NCBI RefSeq assembly: GCF_000384215.1
Contig: NZ_KB913032.1
Coordinates: forward strand, 1,451,021-1,515,020
Source: Amycolatopsis alba DSM 44262
GTDB lineage: Bacteria; Actinomycetota; Actinomycetes; Mycobacteriales; Pseudonocardiaceae
Direction of reading: 5' to 3'
DNA: 64,000 bases
Below the pieces are notes generated by a model that ran no database searches, was not told the DNA's origin, and saw only the letters and a program-made list of their open reading frames with translations. How positions within the stretch are numbered: the first letter of the stretch is position 1; each line of letters opens with the position of its first letter. Positions 20,257 through 29,437 of the stretch are shown here, piece after piece. A program made the position numbers and the translations under genes.

Positions 20257-21789
20257 ATGTCCGTCAACCGCCGGGACCTGTTGCGAGGCGCCGCCACGGC
20301 CGGCGCGCTGGGGCTGGCCTGGCCGTTGAGCTCGCGGATGACGGTCGCGCAGGCCGAGGAGGCCGCGGCGGCGCTGGGCGCGACGTGGGACGAGGCGCCG
20401 TTCACGCTCGGCGTCGCGTCCGGCGACCCGGTCCCGCACGGTGTCGCCCTCTGGACCAGGCTCGCTCCGAAGCCGATGGAGTTCGAGCAGCCGCTGGACG
20501 ACACCGTCGAGGTCGCCTGGGAGGTCGCCACCGACCGCGGGTTCCGGCGCCGCGTGGCCCGCGGGACGACGGCGGCCACGGCAGGGCTCGGGCACAGCGT
20601 GCACGTCCCGGTGTCCGGCCTGGAGCCGGGCTCGCAGTACTACTACCGCTTCCACGCGCTCGGCAAGGTCAGCCGGGTCGGCCGCACCCGCACGGCGCCG
20701 GTCGGGCCGGTCCGGCGGGTGCGGTTCGCCTCGGCGAACTGCCAGGCGTTCCACGACGGGTTCTACGCGGCGCACGCCGGGATCGCGCGCGAGGAGCTCG
20801 ATTTCGTCGTCCACCTCGGTGACTACGTCTACGAGCACGGTCAGGTCGGCGGGAACCCGCTGCGCGACCACGAAGGTCCCGAGGTGCTGACGCTGCCCGC
20901 ATACCGGCGGCGGCACGCGCTCTACAAGTCCGACCCCTCGCTCCGGGACGCTCACGCGGCGCACCCGTGGTTCATCACCTGGGACGATCACGAGGTCGTC
21001 AACGACTACAGCGGGACCACCCCGTCGTTGCTGGCACGGCGGTCGGCGGCGTACCAGGCCTGGTTCGAGCACATGCCGGTGCGGCCCGACCACCCCTCGA
21101 CACCGAGGATCCACCGGCAGCGCCGCTGGGGCGACCTGCTGGAGCTGTCCATTCTGGATCTCAGGCAGTACCGGTCGGCGCAGAACCTGCCCGGCGGGAC
21201 GATCCTCGGCGCCGATCAGAAGGGCTGGCTCAAGGATCAGGTGACCGGCGCCGGCGAAGCGTGGCACTGCTGGGTGAACTCGATCATGCTGAGCCAGCTG
21301 GCGAAGCCGGGCGGCGGCTACATGTTCACGGACCAGTGGGACGGCTTCCTCGCCGAACGCAAGGAGGTACTGACCCACGTGGCCCAGAGCGGCCTCGAAG
21401 ATCTCGTGGTGATCACCGGCGACTGGCATTCCGCGTTCGTCGACGACATCCGCCCGGACTTCGCGGATCCGTCCACCCCGGTGATCGGCACGGAGTTCAC
21501 CGCGCATTCGGTCACCTCCGGTGCGTACTCCCCCGAGTGGAACGCCACGAACGGGCCGAAGATGGGCGCGGCGAACCCGCACCTCAAGTACTTCGAGGGC
21601 GACCGGTACGGCTACGACGTCTACGAGGTCACGCCTCGCCGCTGGAGCACGCACATGCGGGTGATCGGCGACCGGCGCGACCCGCGTTCGCCGGTGAGCA
21701 CCCTGACGACGTTCCACGTCGACCGCGGCAAGCCGGGATCCTACGAGGACCGCGCCACGGTCACGTCTCCCGCGCAGTACCGGCGCTAG
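20257..21789 (+). CDS. phoD: PhoD-type alkaline phosphatase (Tat-exported)
   Basis: A 510-residue extracellular phosphodiesterase/phosphomonoesterase. The Tat motif NRRDLLRG at residues 4-11 is followed by a hydrophobic stretch. An N-terminal PhoD_N domain (FTLGVASGDPVPHGVALWTRL) precedes the metallophosphatase domain with VHLGDYVYEHG, ITWDDHEVVNDY and ITGDWHSAFVDD. These enzymes need Ca2+ and Fe3+ and release phosphate from organic phosphate. The ATG at 20257 has GAGGAGA just upstream. Pho-box regulation was not evident. Confidence 0.92.
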   Translation: MSVNRRDLLRGAATAGALGLAWPLSSRMTVAQAEEAAAALGATWDEAPFTLGVASGDPVPHGVALWTRLAPKPMEFEQPLDDTVEVAWEVATDRGFRRRVARGTTAATAGLGHSVHVPVSGLEPGSQYYYRFHALGKVSRVGRTRTAPVGPVRRVRFASANCQAFHDGFYAAHAGIAREELDFVVHLGDYVYEHGQVGGNPLRDHEGPEVLTLPAYRRRHALYKSDPSLRDAHAAHPWFITWDDHEVVNDYSGTTPSLLARRSAAYQAWFEHMPVRPDHPSTPRIHRQRRWGDLLELSILDLRQYRSAQNLPGGTILGADQKGWLKDQVTGAGEAWHCWVNSIMLSQLAKPGGGYMFTDQWDGFLAERKEVLTHVAQSGLEDLVVITGDWHSAFVDDIRPDFADPSTPVIGTEFTAHSVTSGAYSPEWNATNGPKMGAANPHLKYFEGDRYGYDVYEVTPRRWSTHMRVIGDRRDPRSPVSTLTTFHVDRGKPGSYEDRATVTSPAQYRR

Positions 21790-21953
21790 GCCAAAAGGGG
21801 CGCGAAGAACTCAGAAGAGGGTCGGGGGACGCTCTTTCGGAGCAGCGCGGTTCACCGCACGCGTTCTCATTTCACCTGCCCGATGAATTCACGACAATTC
21901 TTCCGTGCGGCTAATCTGAGCTTTCCATTGGGAACGATCAGCGGGAGAAAGCA

Positions 21954-22295
21954 ATGAAGAAGAAAATCGCCGCTTTAGTCATGGCCGCCTTTTCGGCGGC
22001 CGGATTCCTGGCCGCTTCACCGGCCTCCGCGGCGACCGAAGGCCAGTTCCCGCCCTACGGATGCGACAGCAACCGCTACGGAGTCCTGTTCGGCGAGGCG
22101 ATTTCCACGACCTGCTTCTCCCTGCCGAGATACTCGGAAACCTATCGGGTGGTCGCCCACTGCGCGTCGGGCGCTTCACTGTGGTTCACCGTCGGACATT
22201 GGGTTCCGATCGGCTTCGGCCCGTCGACCGCGGAATGTCACGGCGGACTGCTCGCGAACGCCTACGTCGCGGGATATCACGTAGAGGACTTCTAA
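21954..22295 (+). CDS. Small secreted protein of unknown function, four cysteines
   Basis: A 113-residue protein with a signal peptide (MKKKIAALVMAAFSAAGFLAASPASA). The mature part of about 87 residues has four cysteines (YGCDSN, STTCFSL, AHCASG, AECHGG), compatible with two disulfides. A GGGAGAAAG ribosome binding site precedes the ATG. I do not recognise the family. Codon use is less GC-biased in the signal region than in neighbours, as is usual for secreted peptides. Confidence 0.7.
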   Translation: MKKKIAALVMAAFSAAGFLAASPASAATEGQFPPYGCDSNRYGVLFGEAISTTCFSLPRYSETYRVVAHCASGASLWFTVGHWVPIGFGPSTAECHGGLLANAYVAGYHVEDF

Positions 22296-22332
22296 TATCT
22301 CGATGAAACGATGTTGATCTTCCCTGGGCGTT

Positions 22333-23196
22333 TCAGCGTCCGCTCCCGGCGGGTCCCCACCGGTCCACTTCCGCGGTGAGCCACCGATGCAGGGAAAAGG
22401 CAAGCTCGACCGGCGCGTCGAACTGGATGAGATGCCCGGCGTCCGGAATGACGTCCAGGAGGGCACCGGGAATCGCGTTCGCGAGCTGTTCCGCCCTGTC
22501 CACCGGGATCCACGTGTCGTCCGCGCCCCAGATCACCTTCACCGGCAACGCGAGTTCCGGATAACGGTCCTGGACCTCGTCGGTGTACCGGACGTCGGCC
22601 TCGGCGATCTGCCGGTAGAAGGCACGTTGCCCTTCCACGTCCAGCCACGGTCCGGTCAGCGTGGCCAGCTGCGCGCCGGTGAGACCACGATGGGAGGCCG
22701 TCCCGATGTAGGACTCCAGAGCGCCTTTGTGCACCGTCGGTGGCTGCGCCTGGAAGACCTCGGAGTTCTCCGCGACCAGCCGGAAGAACTCCGAACCCCA
22801 TGGCCGCAGCGCGACGACGTCCACCAAGGCGAGGGAGGCGTATTCGGCGCCGTGCAGCAGCTTCGCGCGCAGGGAAACGGCGCCGCCGTAGTCATGGGCG
22901 ATCACGTGCGGGGCCGTCAGCCCCCAATGCCCGAGCAGATCGGCGAACAGCTCACCCTGCGTCCCGAGATCGACGGCGTGACCGGGTTCTTTCGACGAGC
23001 GGCCGTAGCCCGGCATGTCCCAGACGTGGACGGCGAACTCCTTGCTGAGCGCCCGCGCGAACGGCGCCCACAGCTGCGCCGACCACGGTGTCCCGTGGCA
23101 CAGCACCACCGGGGCGCCTTCGCCGAGACGTTCCCACGCGACCGAACGGCCTCGCCACTCGTACGTCCGCGACAGCTCCAGCTCACCGAAACCCAT
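22333..23196 (-). CDS. Alpha/beta hydrolase with Asp nucleophile (epoxide hydrolase/dehalogenase-like)
   Basis: About 287 residues. The oxyanion motif is VLCHGTPWSAQLW and the nucleophile elbow reads VIAHDYGGAVS, so the nucleophile is Asp rather than Ser. The acid is in WGADDTWIPVD and the His in DAGHLIQFD. Asp-nucleophile members are epoxide hydrolases, haloalkane and haloacetate dehalogenases; which of these this is cannot be settled. The ATG at 23196 is preferred over a TTG at 23220, which would overlap the upstream regulator stop. Confidence 0.82.
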   Translation of the reverse strand: MGFGELELSRTYEWRGRSVAWERLGEGAPVVLCHGTPWSAQLWAPFARALSKEFAVHVWDMPGYGRSSKEPGHAVDLGTQGELFADLLGHWGLTAPHVIAHDYGGAVSLRAKLLHGAEYASLALVDVVALRPWGSEFFRLVAENSEVFQAQPPTVHKGALESYIGTASHRGLTGAQLATLTGPWLDVEGQRAFYRQIAEADVRYTDEVQDRYPELALPVKVIWGADDTWIPVDRAEQLANAIPGALLDVIPDAGHLIQFDAPVELAFSLHRWLTAEVDRWGPAGSGR

Positions 23197-23216
23197 GATC
23201 GCGATCGTAGTGCCGG

Positions 23217-24041
23217 TCAATCGGGCAGATGCAGCTCCGTATGGCGTTTGGACAGCATCTCCGCCAGTTCCCGGAGTTTGATGTTCATGTTCTGCGACGT
23301 ATGCCGCAGCACCTCGAACGCCTCCGCCGCATCGATCCCGCGGCGCGCCATCAGGATGCCCTTGGCCTGCCCGATCGCGTCCCTGCTGTCCAGCGCCTGC
23401 TGGAGCTGTTCCTCCTGCAGCTGACCGCGCGTGACAGCGTGCGTGGTCGCCAGCGCCAGCGACGCGTGTGTCGCCAGCAGCAACAGCACGTCGCGGTCGG
23501 CCCTGGCGATCCCGTACGGACGTCGTGAGTAGACGTTCAGCGCGCCGGAAAGGTGCGACGTCGACTCCTCCGGCAGCAAGGCCGTCGAAACCAGCGAGTG
23601 GAAGCCGAGCGCGGCGGCGGCAGGGCCGAAGCGCGGCCAGCGAGCGTCTTCGGCGAGGTTGTCGCTGAAGGCGGCCGCCGGTCCCGAGACCCGCGCCGCT
23701 TCGACGCAGGCACCCTCGCCGTACTGGTATTGCAACTGGTCGAGCTCGCCGGCGATCTCGTCGGTCCGCACCGGGGTGTGGAATCCGCCGTCGGGATCGC
23801 GGAGGGTGACACTCACCAGATCCGCGCCCGGCACCAGGTCCCGCGTCGCGAAGACCACTCGTTCGAGCACCGCCGCGACCGAACCGGAATCCAGCAACGC
23901 CCTGGTGAGGGAGACGAACTGAGTGACCAGTGGCCCGGTCAGGAGCCGAGCGCCGTTCTCGGAGCTCACCGGCAGTTCGCCGTCGCCGGCATCCTCGACG
24001 AATCGGTTCTTGTCCTGCTGCCAGTCGATTTCATCGGCCAA
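23217..24041 (-). CDS. GAF-ANTAR RNA-binding antitermination regulator
   Basis: A protein of about 274 residues. A GAF sensor domain covers roughly 25-180 (LLDSGSVAAVLERVVFATRDLVPGADLVSVTLRDP onward) and a C-terminal ANTAR domain has LDSRDAIGQAKGILMARRGIDAAEAFEVLRHTSQ. ANTAR proteins bind two-hexaloop RNA hairpins to prevent termination. The start is uncertain: TTG at 24041 has GGGAGAGG upstream; GTGs at 24065 and 24080 or the full frame to 24134 are alternatives. It is divergent from the PP2C-like gene. Confidence 0.82.
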   Translation of the reverse strand: MADEIDWQQDKNRFVEDAGDGELPVSSENGARLLTGPLVTQFVSLTRALLDSGSVAAVLERVVFATRDLVPGADLVSVTLRDPDGGFHTPVRTDEIAGELDQLQYQYGEGACVEAARVSGPAAAFSDNLAEDARWPRFGPAAAALGFHSLVSTALLPEESTSHLSGALNVYSRRPYGIARADRDVLLLLATHASLALATTHAVTRGQLQEEQLQQALDSRDAIGQAKGILMARRGIDAAEAFEVLRHTSQNMNIKLRELAEMLSKRHTELHLPD

Positions 24042-24522
24042 AGCCCGCCTCTCCCACTTCTGCACATCGGCGTGATGCACCACGGGAGTCACCGGCGGGA
24101 ACCGGCGCCGAGCGCGCACCATCAACCGCCGCAACCAACCCGGTTACCGGCGGATCGGCGCTAACTTCTCAACGCTCAGAACCGCTTTCTGAAGGCGACC
24201 TTAGCCGAATGCGATCACCTCGCCTACCGCGACCCACGTTCGGCCGGTCCCGGCTCGCCTCGCCCGGTCGCTCCGACGACAAACCGCTCGGCCACCTGGC
24301 GTAACGCGCCGTTCCCCCGCTGGGGCCGGACCACCGGCGACGAGAACGCCCGTCTTCGCCGACCCGCCCCGTCACGCCGCCATGAGCACGCCCGCGACCC
24401 CGGCCGGAGCCTCGCATACCCCCTTTTCCGAAGAATTACCCGTTCGAGCGCCGACTCATGTTTCACACCGGGCGCCGGTTGGTATCCAGGTCTCATGTCG
24501 CCGAGAACCGGAGGTGATCGCC
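24042..24522. promoter_or_regulatory. Divergent intergenic region with a stress-sigma-like promoter
   Basis: No convincing gene is present in this stretch of about 480 nt. Facing right, GTTT (24460-24463), a 16-nt spacer and TGGTAT (24480-24485) match the SigB/SigF/SigH-type promoter pattern GTTT-N15-17-GGGTAT in all but one base. It is placed about 37 nt before the PP2C-like start. The rest is GC-rich without clear structure. Confidence 0.5.
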
Positions 24523-25950
24523 GTGACCTCGCTCCGGGCAGAGGAGCAACGCCGGATCGTCGCAGCGTGCTTCGAGCGGGCCGGGCTCACCCTGGAGCAA
24601 CTGTGGCTGCGGTACTTCGCACTCGGCGGCGACGTCAGCGAACTCGAACTGGAGGCGTTCTTGCAGGGGCTGCTTCCCCTGCCCAGGATCCAGCGGGACA
24701 TGGTGGCTCACGCGATCAACGAGCGGCTCGAAGAGGTCTCCGGGGTGCACCAGGCGCCCTACAGCCGTGAGACCGGAGAGAACAACCGTCCTCGCGGTCC
24801 GTTGGCCGCGCTGGTGGGGCTCCTCGACGGCGCCCACCGGGCCCCGCCGGAGCGCTTGCCCTGGATCATCGCCGCGGCGGGCCTCTCACTGGATCTCAAG
24901 ATCACTGTCTACCTCGTCGACCACGACCAGCGGCAGCTGATCCCGCTTCCCGACGGGTCCGCATCCGGCCGGGTGCCACTGGCCATCGAGGCCAGTACCG
25001 CCGGCCGGGCGTACCGGCACGCCGACACCGTGCCGGACGAGAAGCAGGGGGTACCGCGGTTGTGGACCGTGCTGCTGGACGGCGACGAACGCCTGGGCGT
25101 GCTCGAAGCCGAAGCCGAGGAGGAAACCGACCTCCACGACCCCGCCCTGCGAGCCCAGTTCCGATGGCTCGCGTCGCTGTCCGGCCATCTTCTCGCCGTG
25201 GCGAGGAGATACGGCGACGGCCTCGACAGCCCGCTATGGCAGCAGCGGCGCGGTCCTGCGGCGGAACTGCTCCAGCAGAACCTGCCCCCGTCGACGGCGG
25301 CGACGCGTGACGTCGTGGTGGCGGGCGGTATCGAGCCTGTCTACGACGTTCGTGGCGCCACCTTCGACTACGCCCTTTCCGAAACGACAGCGCGGCTGGC
25401 GATCTTCGACGCCGGTCGCTACGCCGCGCACGCGAACCTGATGGTCTCGGCCGCACTCGCGGCCTATCGATCCGCTCGCCGCGAGGGCCGCGGGCTCCGC
25501 GACCAGGAGGCCGCCGTGGACCAAGCCCTGATGACCCAGTTCGGAGACGGCGCCGCCGTTCGCGGCACGCTGGTCGAAATGAACCTCGCCGAGGGCACTC
25601 TTCGTTGTCTCCAGGCGGAGGGGCAACCGCCGATCGTCCTCGGCACCGGCCACGAACCGACCACAGTGGACAGTGCACGGCGCCCGCCGTTCGGTGCCGG
25701 GACGCCTCGCCGGATCGCGAGCGCCCGGCTGAGGCCCGGAGATCTCCTGGCCCTGCACACCGACGGTCTCTCAAGTGCGCGTGACATCGACGGCGAACGG
25801 TTCGCGCTCGCCGGATGCCTGGACGCCAACGCCGGGTACGTGCCACCCGAGATCGTCCGACGCGTGCTTCAGAAGGCGAGATCCCACTGCCGCAACAGCT
25901 TCACCGAAGACGCCTGCCTGCTGATCGCCCGTCTGCCTGCCCGTCCTTGA
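24523..25950 (+). CDS. SpoIIE/PP2C-like protein with degenerate metal site
   Basis: A 475-residue protein: helical N-terminal domain (about 1-85), GAF-like middle, C-terminal SpoIIE/PP2C fold. The canonical GGDWYD metal motif reads GGIEPVYD and the GDVxGHG motif reads FDAGRYAAHA. The later motifs TDGLSSARD and EDACLLIARL remain. One of the usual metal aspartates is therefore missing and the other motifs are altered. GTG at 24523 is chosen for a near-perfect GGAGGTGATC upstream. With the stress-type promoter, a role in the general stress network is a fair guess. It may be a pseudophosphatase. Confidence 0.75.
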   Translation: MTSLRAEEQRRIVAACFERAGLTLEQLWLRYFALGGDVSELELEAFLQGLLPLPRIQRDMVAHAINERLEEVSGVHQAPYSRETGENNRPRGPLAALVGLLDGAHRAPPERLPWIIAAAGLSLDLKITVYLVDHDQRQLIPLPDGSASGRVPLAIEASTAGRAYRHADTVPDEKQGVPRLWTVLLDGDERLGVLEAEAEEETDLHDPALRAQFRWLASLSGHLLAVARRYGDGLDSPLWQQRRGPAAELLQQNLPPSTAATRDVVVAGGIEPVYDVRGATFDYALSETTARLAIFDAGRYAAHANLMVSAALAAYRSARREGRGLRDQEAAVDQALMTQFGDGAAVRGTLVEMNLAEGTLRCLQAEGQPPIVLGTGHEPTTVDSARRPPFGAGTPRRIASARLRPGDLLALHTDGLSSARDIDGERFALAGCLDANAGYVPPEIVRRVLQKARSHCRNSFTEDACLLIARLPARP

Positions 25951-25956
25951 GCAGGC

Positions 25957-26511
25957 TCAGCCGCTGAATTCGACTTCTTCCGTCGTGACGGTGCCTCCCT
26001 TCCGGCCCGGTGCGGCCTGGTATCGCCAGTACAGGTTCGTGTGCGCGATGACCTGCTCCGGCGCCGGTGCTCCCCAGCCCGACTTGTCCACCGTCGTATG
26101 CGCGTCGCCGACCAGCGTCGCGTCATATCCGCGGACCAGGGCGCCGTGCAGCGTCGAGCGGATGCAGGCGTCGGTCTCCGCCCCGACGACCACGAGCCGC
26201 CCGACGCCACGTTCGGCCAGCACCTTCTCCAGATCGGTGTCCTCGAAAGAGTCCCCATAGGACTTGTGGACGCGTGGCTCGGCGTCCTCGGGGGTCAGCT
26301 CGCCGACGATGCGCCATTCCTCGCTGTCCCGCACGAGTTCCTCATCGGAATGCTGAACCCAGACGACCGGGACCTCTTCCTTACGTGCCTTGCCGACGAG
26401 AGCGCCGATGTTCGCGACCACGGCGTCGCGATCGTGGCCCTCGTCGACCACGCCGTTCTGGACGTCGACGACCAGGAGCGCGGTGTTCGGCCGGTTGTCG
26501 AGTGTGGTCAT
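25957..26511 (-). CDS. Isochorismatase-family cysteine hydrolase
   Basis: A 184-residue member of the isochorismatase-like superfamily. The catalytic triad is visible as Asp in LLVVDVQNGV, Lys in RVHKSYGDSF and Cys in GAETDACIRSTLHGA. Nicotinamidase, N-carbamoyl hydrolases and isochorismatases share this fold, so the substrate is open. It ends 6 nt from the convergent PP2C-like stop. Confidence 0.87.
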   Translation of the reverse strand: MTTLDNRPNTALLVVDVQNGVVDEGHDRDAVVANIGALVGKARKEEVPVVWVQHSDEELVRDSEEWRIVGELTPEDAEPRVHKSYGDSFEDTDLEKVLAERGVGRLVVVGAETDACIRSTLHGALVRGYDATLVGDAHTTVDKSGWGAPAPEQVIAHTNLYWRYQAAPGRKGGTVTTEEVEFSG

Positions 26512-26580
26512 GATGGGGTATCCCTCCAGGTCAGGCTGCTGCGGCAGACCTTAACCCGGAGCACCGACAAGAACCGGCGA

Positions 26581-27408
26581 TCAAGCTCCTGGAACCGCCA
26601 GAGCCTTCGTGTTGCGCTGGATGTCGGACCAGGCCCCGTCACGGCACACCCCGCAGGACGGGCCGAAGAACTCGGCGCGGGCCCGTTCGTCGCCGGAAAG
26701 CCAGAACCGGAACCACGCCGTGATCGCGCCGCGGAACCCGCCACCGTCACCGACCGGCGTGAAATGGGTCGCCTTGCCGAGTTCGCCGTAGATCGCGGGC
26801 ACCTGGTCCGCGAGCCGGTAGCGCGGGATGACCAGCAGCCAGGGAACGACGATCGTGTCGAGCTGGCCGCCGAGGAACAACGATGGTCCCTTCAGGGCCG
26901 CGGCGGAACCTTGCGGCCCCGGCTCGATCGGGATCGTGGTGGTGACGCGGGAATCCGCGCCGGCGGCGATCGCCCCGCCACCGCCCTGGGAGTGGCCGGT
27001 GGCGCCGATGTGCGCGGTGTCGATCTTTCCCTGGTAAACGCTGCCCGGACGGGAGTTTTCGGCGATCAGGGTGGTGGCTCCGGCCAGCATCTCCGCGCCG
27101 GAGCCCGCGTTCGGCGTGTCGGCCGCCGCGACCACGAAGCCATGGGAGGCCAGGTGGCGCAACAGGCCGTCATAGATCTTCGGGTTCGCGCCGGTTCCGT
27201 TGCCCCACAGGATCACTGGATGCTTCTCCAGCCGCGAAGGCCGGTACACGGTGTGCGTGCTGTCGAGGGCTTCGACGGTCACCGCGAAGGGACCGGGTGC
27301 GCTCCACCGGTCCGAGATCCCGGTCGTGGCCGACGCGGCGGGCGTGATGCCCACGGTCGCCAGCGCGGCCATTCCGACGATCAGTGTCCGTGCGCGCAGT
27401 CTCCCCAT
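26581..27408 (-). CDS. Secreted alpha/beta hydrolase (cutinase/chlorophyllase-like)
   Basis: About 275 residues with a signal peptide (RTLIVGMAALATVGITPAASA). The fold shows PVILWGNGTGANPKIYDGLLRHLASHGF, the nucleophile elbow GATGHSQGGGGAI, an acid in LGGQLDTIV and His in KATHFTPVGDGG. A terminal Cys pair (GPSCGVCRDG) may form a disulfide. It resembles the extracellular polyester-hydrolase/chlorophyllase group, but the substrate is not determined. ATG at 27408; GTG at 27417 is an alternative. Confidence 0.8.
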   Translation of the reverse strand: MGRLRARTLIVGMAALATVGITPAASATTGISDRWSAPGPFAVTVEALDSTHTVYRPSRLEKHPVILWGNGTGANPKIYDGLLRHLASHGFVVAAADTPNAGSGAEMLAGATTLIAENSRPGSVYQGKIDTAHIGATGHSQGGGGAIAAGADSRVTTTIPIEPGPQGSAAALKGPSLFLGGQLDTIVVPWLLVIPRYRLADQVPAIYGELGKATHFTPVGDGGGFRGAITAWFRFWLSGDERARAEFFGPSCGVCRDGAWSDIQRNTKALAVPGA

Positions 27409-27545
27409 GGTGGTCACCGTCCCGTTCCGCCAGCGCCCCGTTGCCCGCGACGTTCCCTTCCCAGGGTGTCGGTCCGGTCACCGCAGGTCCATGGGACCGA
27501 TCACAAGATCGGACGCGAAGGTCTTGTAACCGGTCCCAAACCGGG

Positions 27546-28073
27546 TCAGCTGACGAGCTGCCACAGGTAGCTCGGGCTCGTCACCGGCGCGACGGCCTTC
27601 TTCTTCCAGAGGTACTTCACCTTGCAGGGCGGGACGATCCGGTACTTCTGCACGGTGAACGAACGGCCTTCCTTGTACTGCTGAAGCCGCAGCGTCTTCC
27701 CGGCGGGCACCGTCGCGGCGTACGACCAGGAATCGGACTTCGCATAGCTCGCGCCGACGGTCACCGCCAGCGAGACACTCGCTTTGGCGAAGATGACGCC
27801 CGCCTCGGCGCTGGTCGTGCCGGTGATGGAGGCGTTGACCGAGGAGGTCGTGGTCTTGTTGTAGGTGATCGTCCCCGGCCCTTTCAGGTAGTCGCTGCGC
27901 AGGTTCGTCTTCATCCAGGCCTTGGCGCCGTTGGAGATCGTGTAGCCGGGCGGATCGTTGACCTCGGGGCAGGGCTGGATCGCGAGTGCCTGGGCGCCGG
28001 CGCCGAGTGCCGCCGGCGCCACGCACGCCGCACAGCCGAGCAGGACAGAAGCGGCCATCGACCGGAAACGCAT
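27546..28073 (-). CDS. Secreted beta-rich protein of unknown function
   Basis: A 175-residue protein with a signal peptide (SMAASVLLGCAACVAPAALG). The mature region has a long stretch rich in Thr/Ser/Ala with alternating polar and small hydrophobic residues (ITYNKTTTSSVNASITGTTS, then AEAGVIFAKASVSLAVTVGAS). A conserved-looking segment follows (WSYAATVPAGKTLRLQQYKEG, then YRI), with two cysteines, one near each end. The alternating pattern resembles the membrane-insertion loop of aerolysin-type pore formers, but I cannot establish homology. GGGAGG is 6 nt before the ATG. Confidence 0.65.
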   Translation of the reverse strand: MRFRSMAASVLLGCAACVAPAALGAGAQALAIQPCPEVNDPPGYTISNGAKAWMKTNLRSDYLKGPGTITYNKTTTSSVNASITGTTSAEAGVIFAKASVSLAVTVGASYAKSDSWSYAATVPAGKTLRLQQYKEGRSFTVQKYRIVPPCKVKYLWKKKAVAPVTSPSYLWQLVS

Positions 28074-28174
28074 CGCGAACCTCCCGTTGTCGATCATGAA
28101 CGCACGGTAGTACTGCCATGGACGGCAGCCGGGAAAACCAACCTGTTCGAGTTACGCCCGTCTGTCCACTGTGG

Positions 28175-29356
28175 TCACCCGAACGTCGACAAACCGGCCA
28201 GGAGCCTGTCGACGTCGTCGGCACTGGTGTACGGTGCGAGCCCGACCCGGAGCGCCGGGTCCTTCAGTTTCAAAGCCGCAAAGACCTCGTAGGCGTAGAA
28301 AGACCCCGCCGGGGCGACGATCTTCCTTTCGGCGAGATGCCGTTCCGCTTCGAGCTCGCGGCCGCCGAGGCTCATCAGCAGGGTCGGGGTCCGGTCGGCC
28401 GCCTTGCCGTGCAAGGTGACCGCGTCGCCCAGTCCCTTTTCCAGTTTGGTACGCAGCAAGATTTCGTGTTCGTGCAAGGAATCGAGCGAGTTCGCCAGCC
28501 GTTCCCGCCGTGAGCCGCCCGTTCCGGGGTCGAGTTCGGCGAGAAAGTCCACCGCCGCCGACGCGCCCGCGAGGATCTCGTAGGGCAGGGTGCCGAATTC
28601 GAACCGCTCGGGCACGGTGGCGGGAGACGGCATGAGCTTGTCCGGCTCGACGGTTTCGAGAAGCGCGGGCGAAGCGCCGAGCACACCGCAGTGCGGGCCG
28701 AGGAACTTGTACGGCGAACAGACGAAGAAATCCGCTCCCAGCGCGGGAACGTCCACCAGGTCGTGGGCGGCGTAGTGCACGCCGTCCACGAACACCAGCG
28801 CTCCGGCGTCGTGGGCGAGATCGGCGATCCGGCGGATCGGCGGTTTGGTGCCGAGGACGTTCGAAGCCGCCGTGACCGCGACCAGCCTGGTCCGCTCGGT
28901 GAACACGAGGGAATCGACGTCGAGTTCGGTGGTTTCGGGGTCGATGCCGAGCCAGCGGACGGTCATCCCCGCCCGTTCGGCGGCCTGGACCCAGGGCCGG
29001 ATGTTGGCGTCGTGGTCGAGCCTGCTGACGACGATCTCGTCGCCTTCGCGCCAGTTCTTGGCCAGGTGGCGGGAAAAGTCGTACGTCAGCTGAGTGGCGC
29101 TACGACCGTGAACGACACCTTCGGCTGGCACGTTGAGAAAGTCGGCGTAGGCGGCGCGAAAGCCCGCGACGGCGGTCTCCGCGTTGAGCTGGGACGGGCT
29201 GACCGTCCCCCGGTTCGACAGCGGAGCGGTCAGCGTCCCGGTGATGGCGTCGGCGACGGCACGGGGTGTCTGGGTACCCGCGGGTCCGTCGAAGAAGGCT
29301 GTTCCGTCGGCGAGGGAAGGGAAGTGATGCCGGAGGGCGGCGACGTCGATGGCCAT
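28175..29356 (-). CDS. Cysteine desulfurase-like class V aminotransferase
   Basis: A 393-residue PLP enzyme of the class V group (the cysteine-desulfurase-like subfamily that is separate from the Suf operon). The N-terminus has FFDGPAGTQTPRAVADAITG, the cofactor Asp/His region is LVFVDGVHYAAHDLVDV, and the PLP lysine is in FFVCSPYKFLGPHCGVLG (about residue 226). No suf genes are nearby, so a role in iron-sulfur assembly is not implied. The true substrate is unknown. Confidence 0.87.
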   Translation of the reverse strand: MAIDVAALRHHFPSLADGTAFFDGPAGTQTPRAVADAITGTLTAPLSNRGTVSPSQLNAETAVAGFRAAYADFLNVPAEGVVHGRSATQLTYDFSRHLAKNWREGDEIVVSRLDHDANIRPWVQAAERAGMTVRWLGIDPETTELDVDSLVFTERTRLVAVTAASNVLGTKPPIRRIADLAHDAGALVFVDGVHYAAHDLVDVPALGADFFVCSPYKFLGPHCGVLGASPALLETVEPDKLMPSPATVPERFEFGTLPYEILAGASAAVDFLAELDPGTGGSRRERLANSLDSLHEHEILLRTKLEKGLGDAVTLHGKAADRTPTLLMSLGGRELEAERHLAERKIVAPAGSFYAYEVFAALKLKDPALRVGLAPYTSADDVDRLLAGLSTFG

Positions 29357-29393
29357 GACCTCGACTCTGGCATCCGGCGGGGGGCCGGGTAAA

Positions 29394-29429
29394 CGCTTCG
29401 TGGCCGGAAGTTTCTCCGGCCACGAAGCG
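29394..29429 (-). terminator. Terminator after the BNR-repeat gene, 15-bp stem
   Basis: Arms 29394-29408 and 29415-29429 (CGCTTCGTGGCCGGA and its complement) pair perfectly around a 6-nt loop, 9 nt past the stop of the BNR gene. Confidence 0.8.
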
Positions 29430-29437
29430 GCTCAGGC

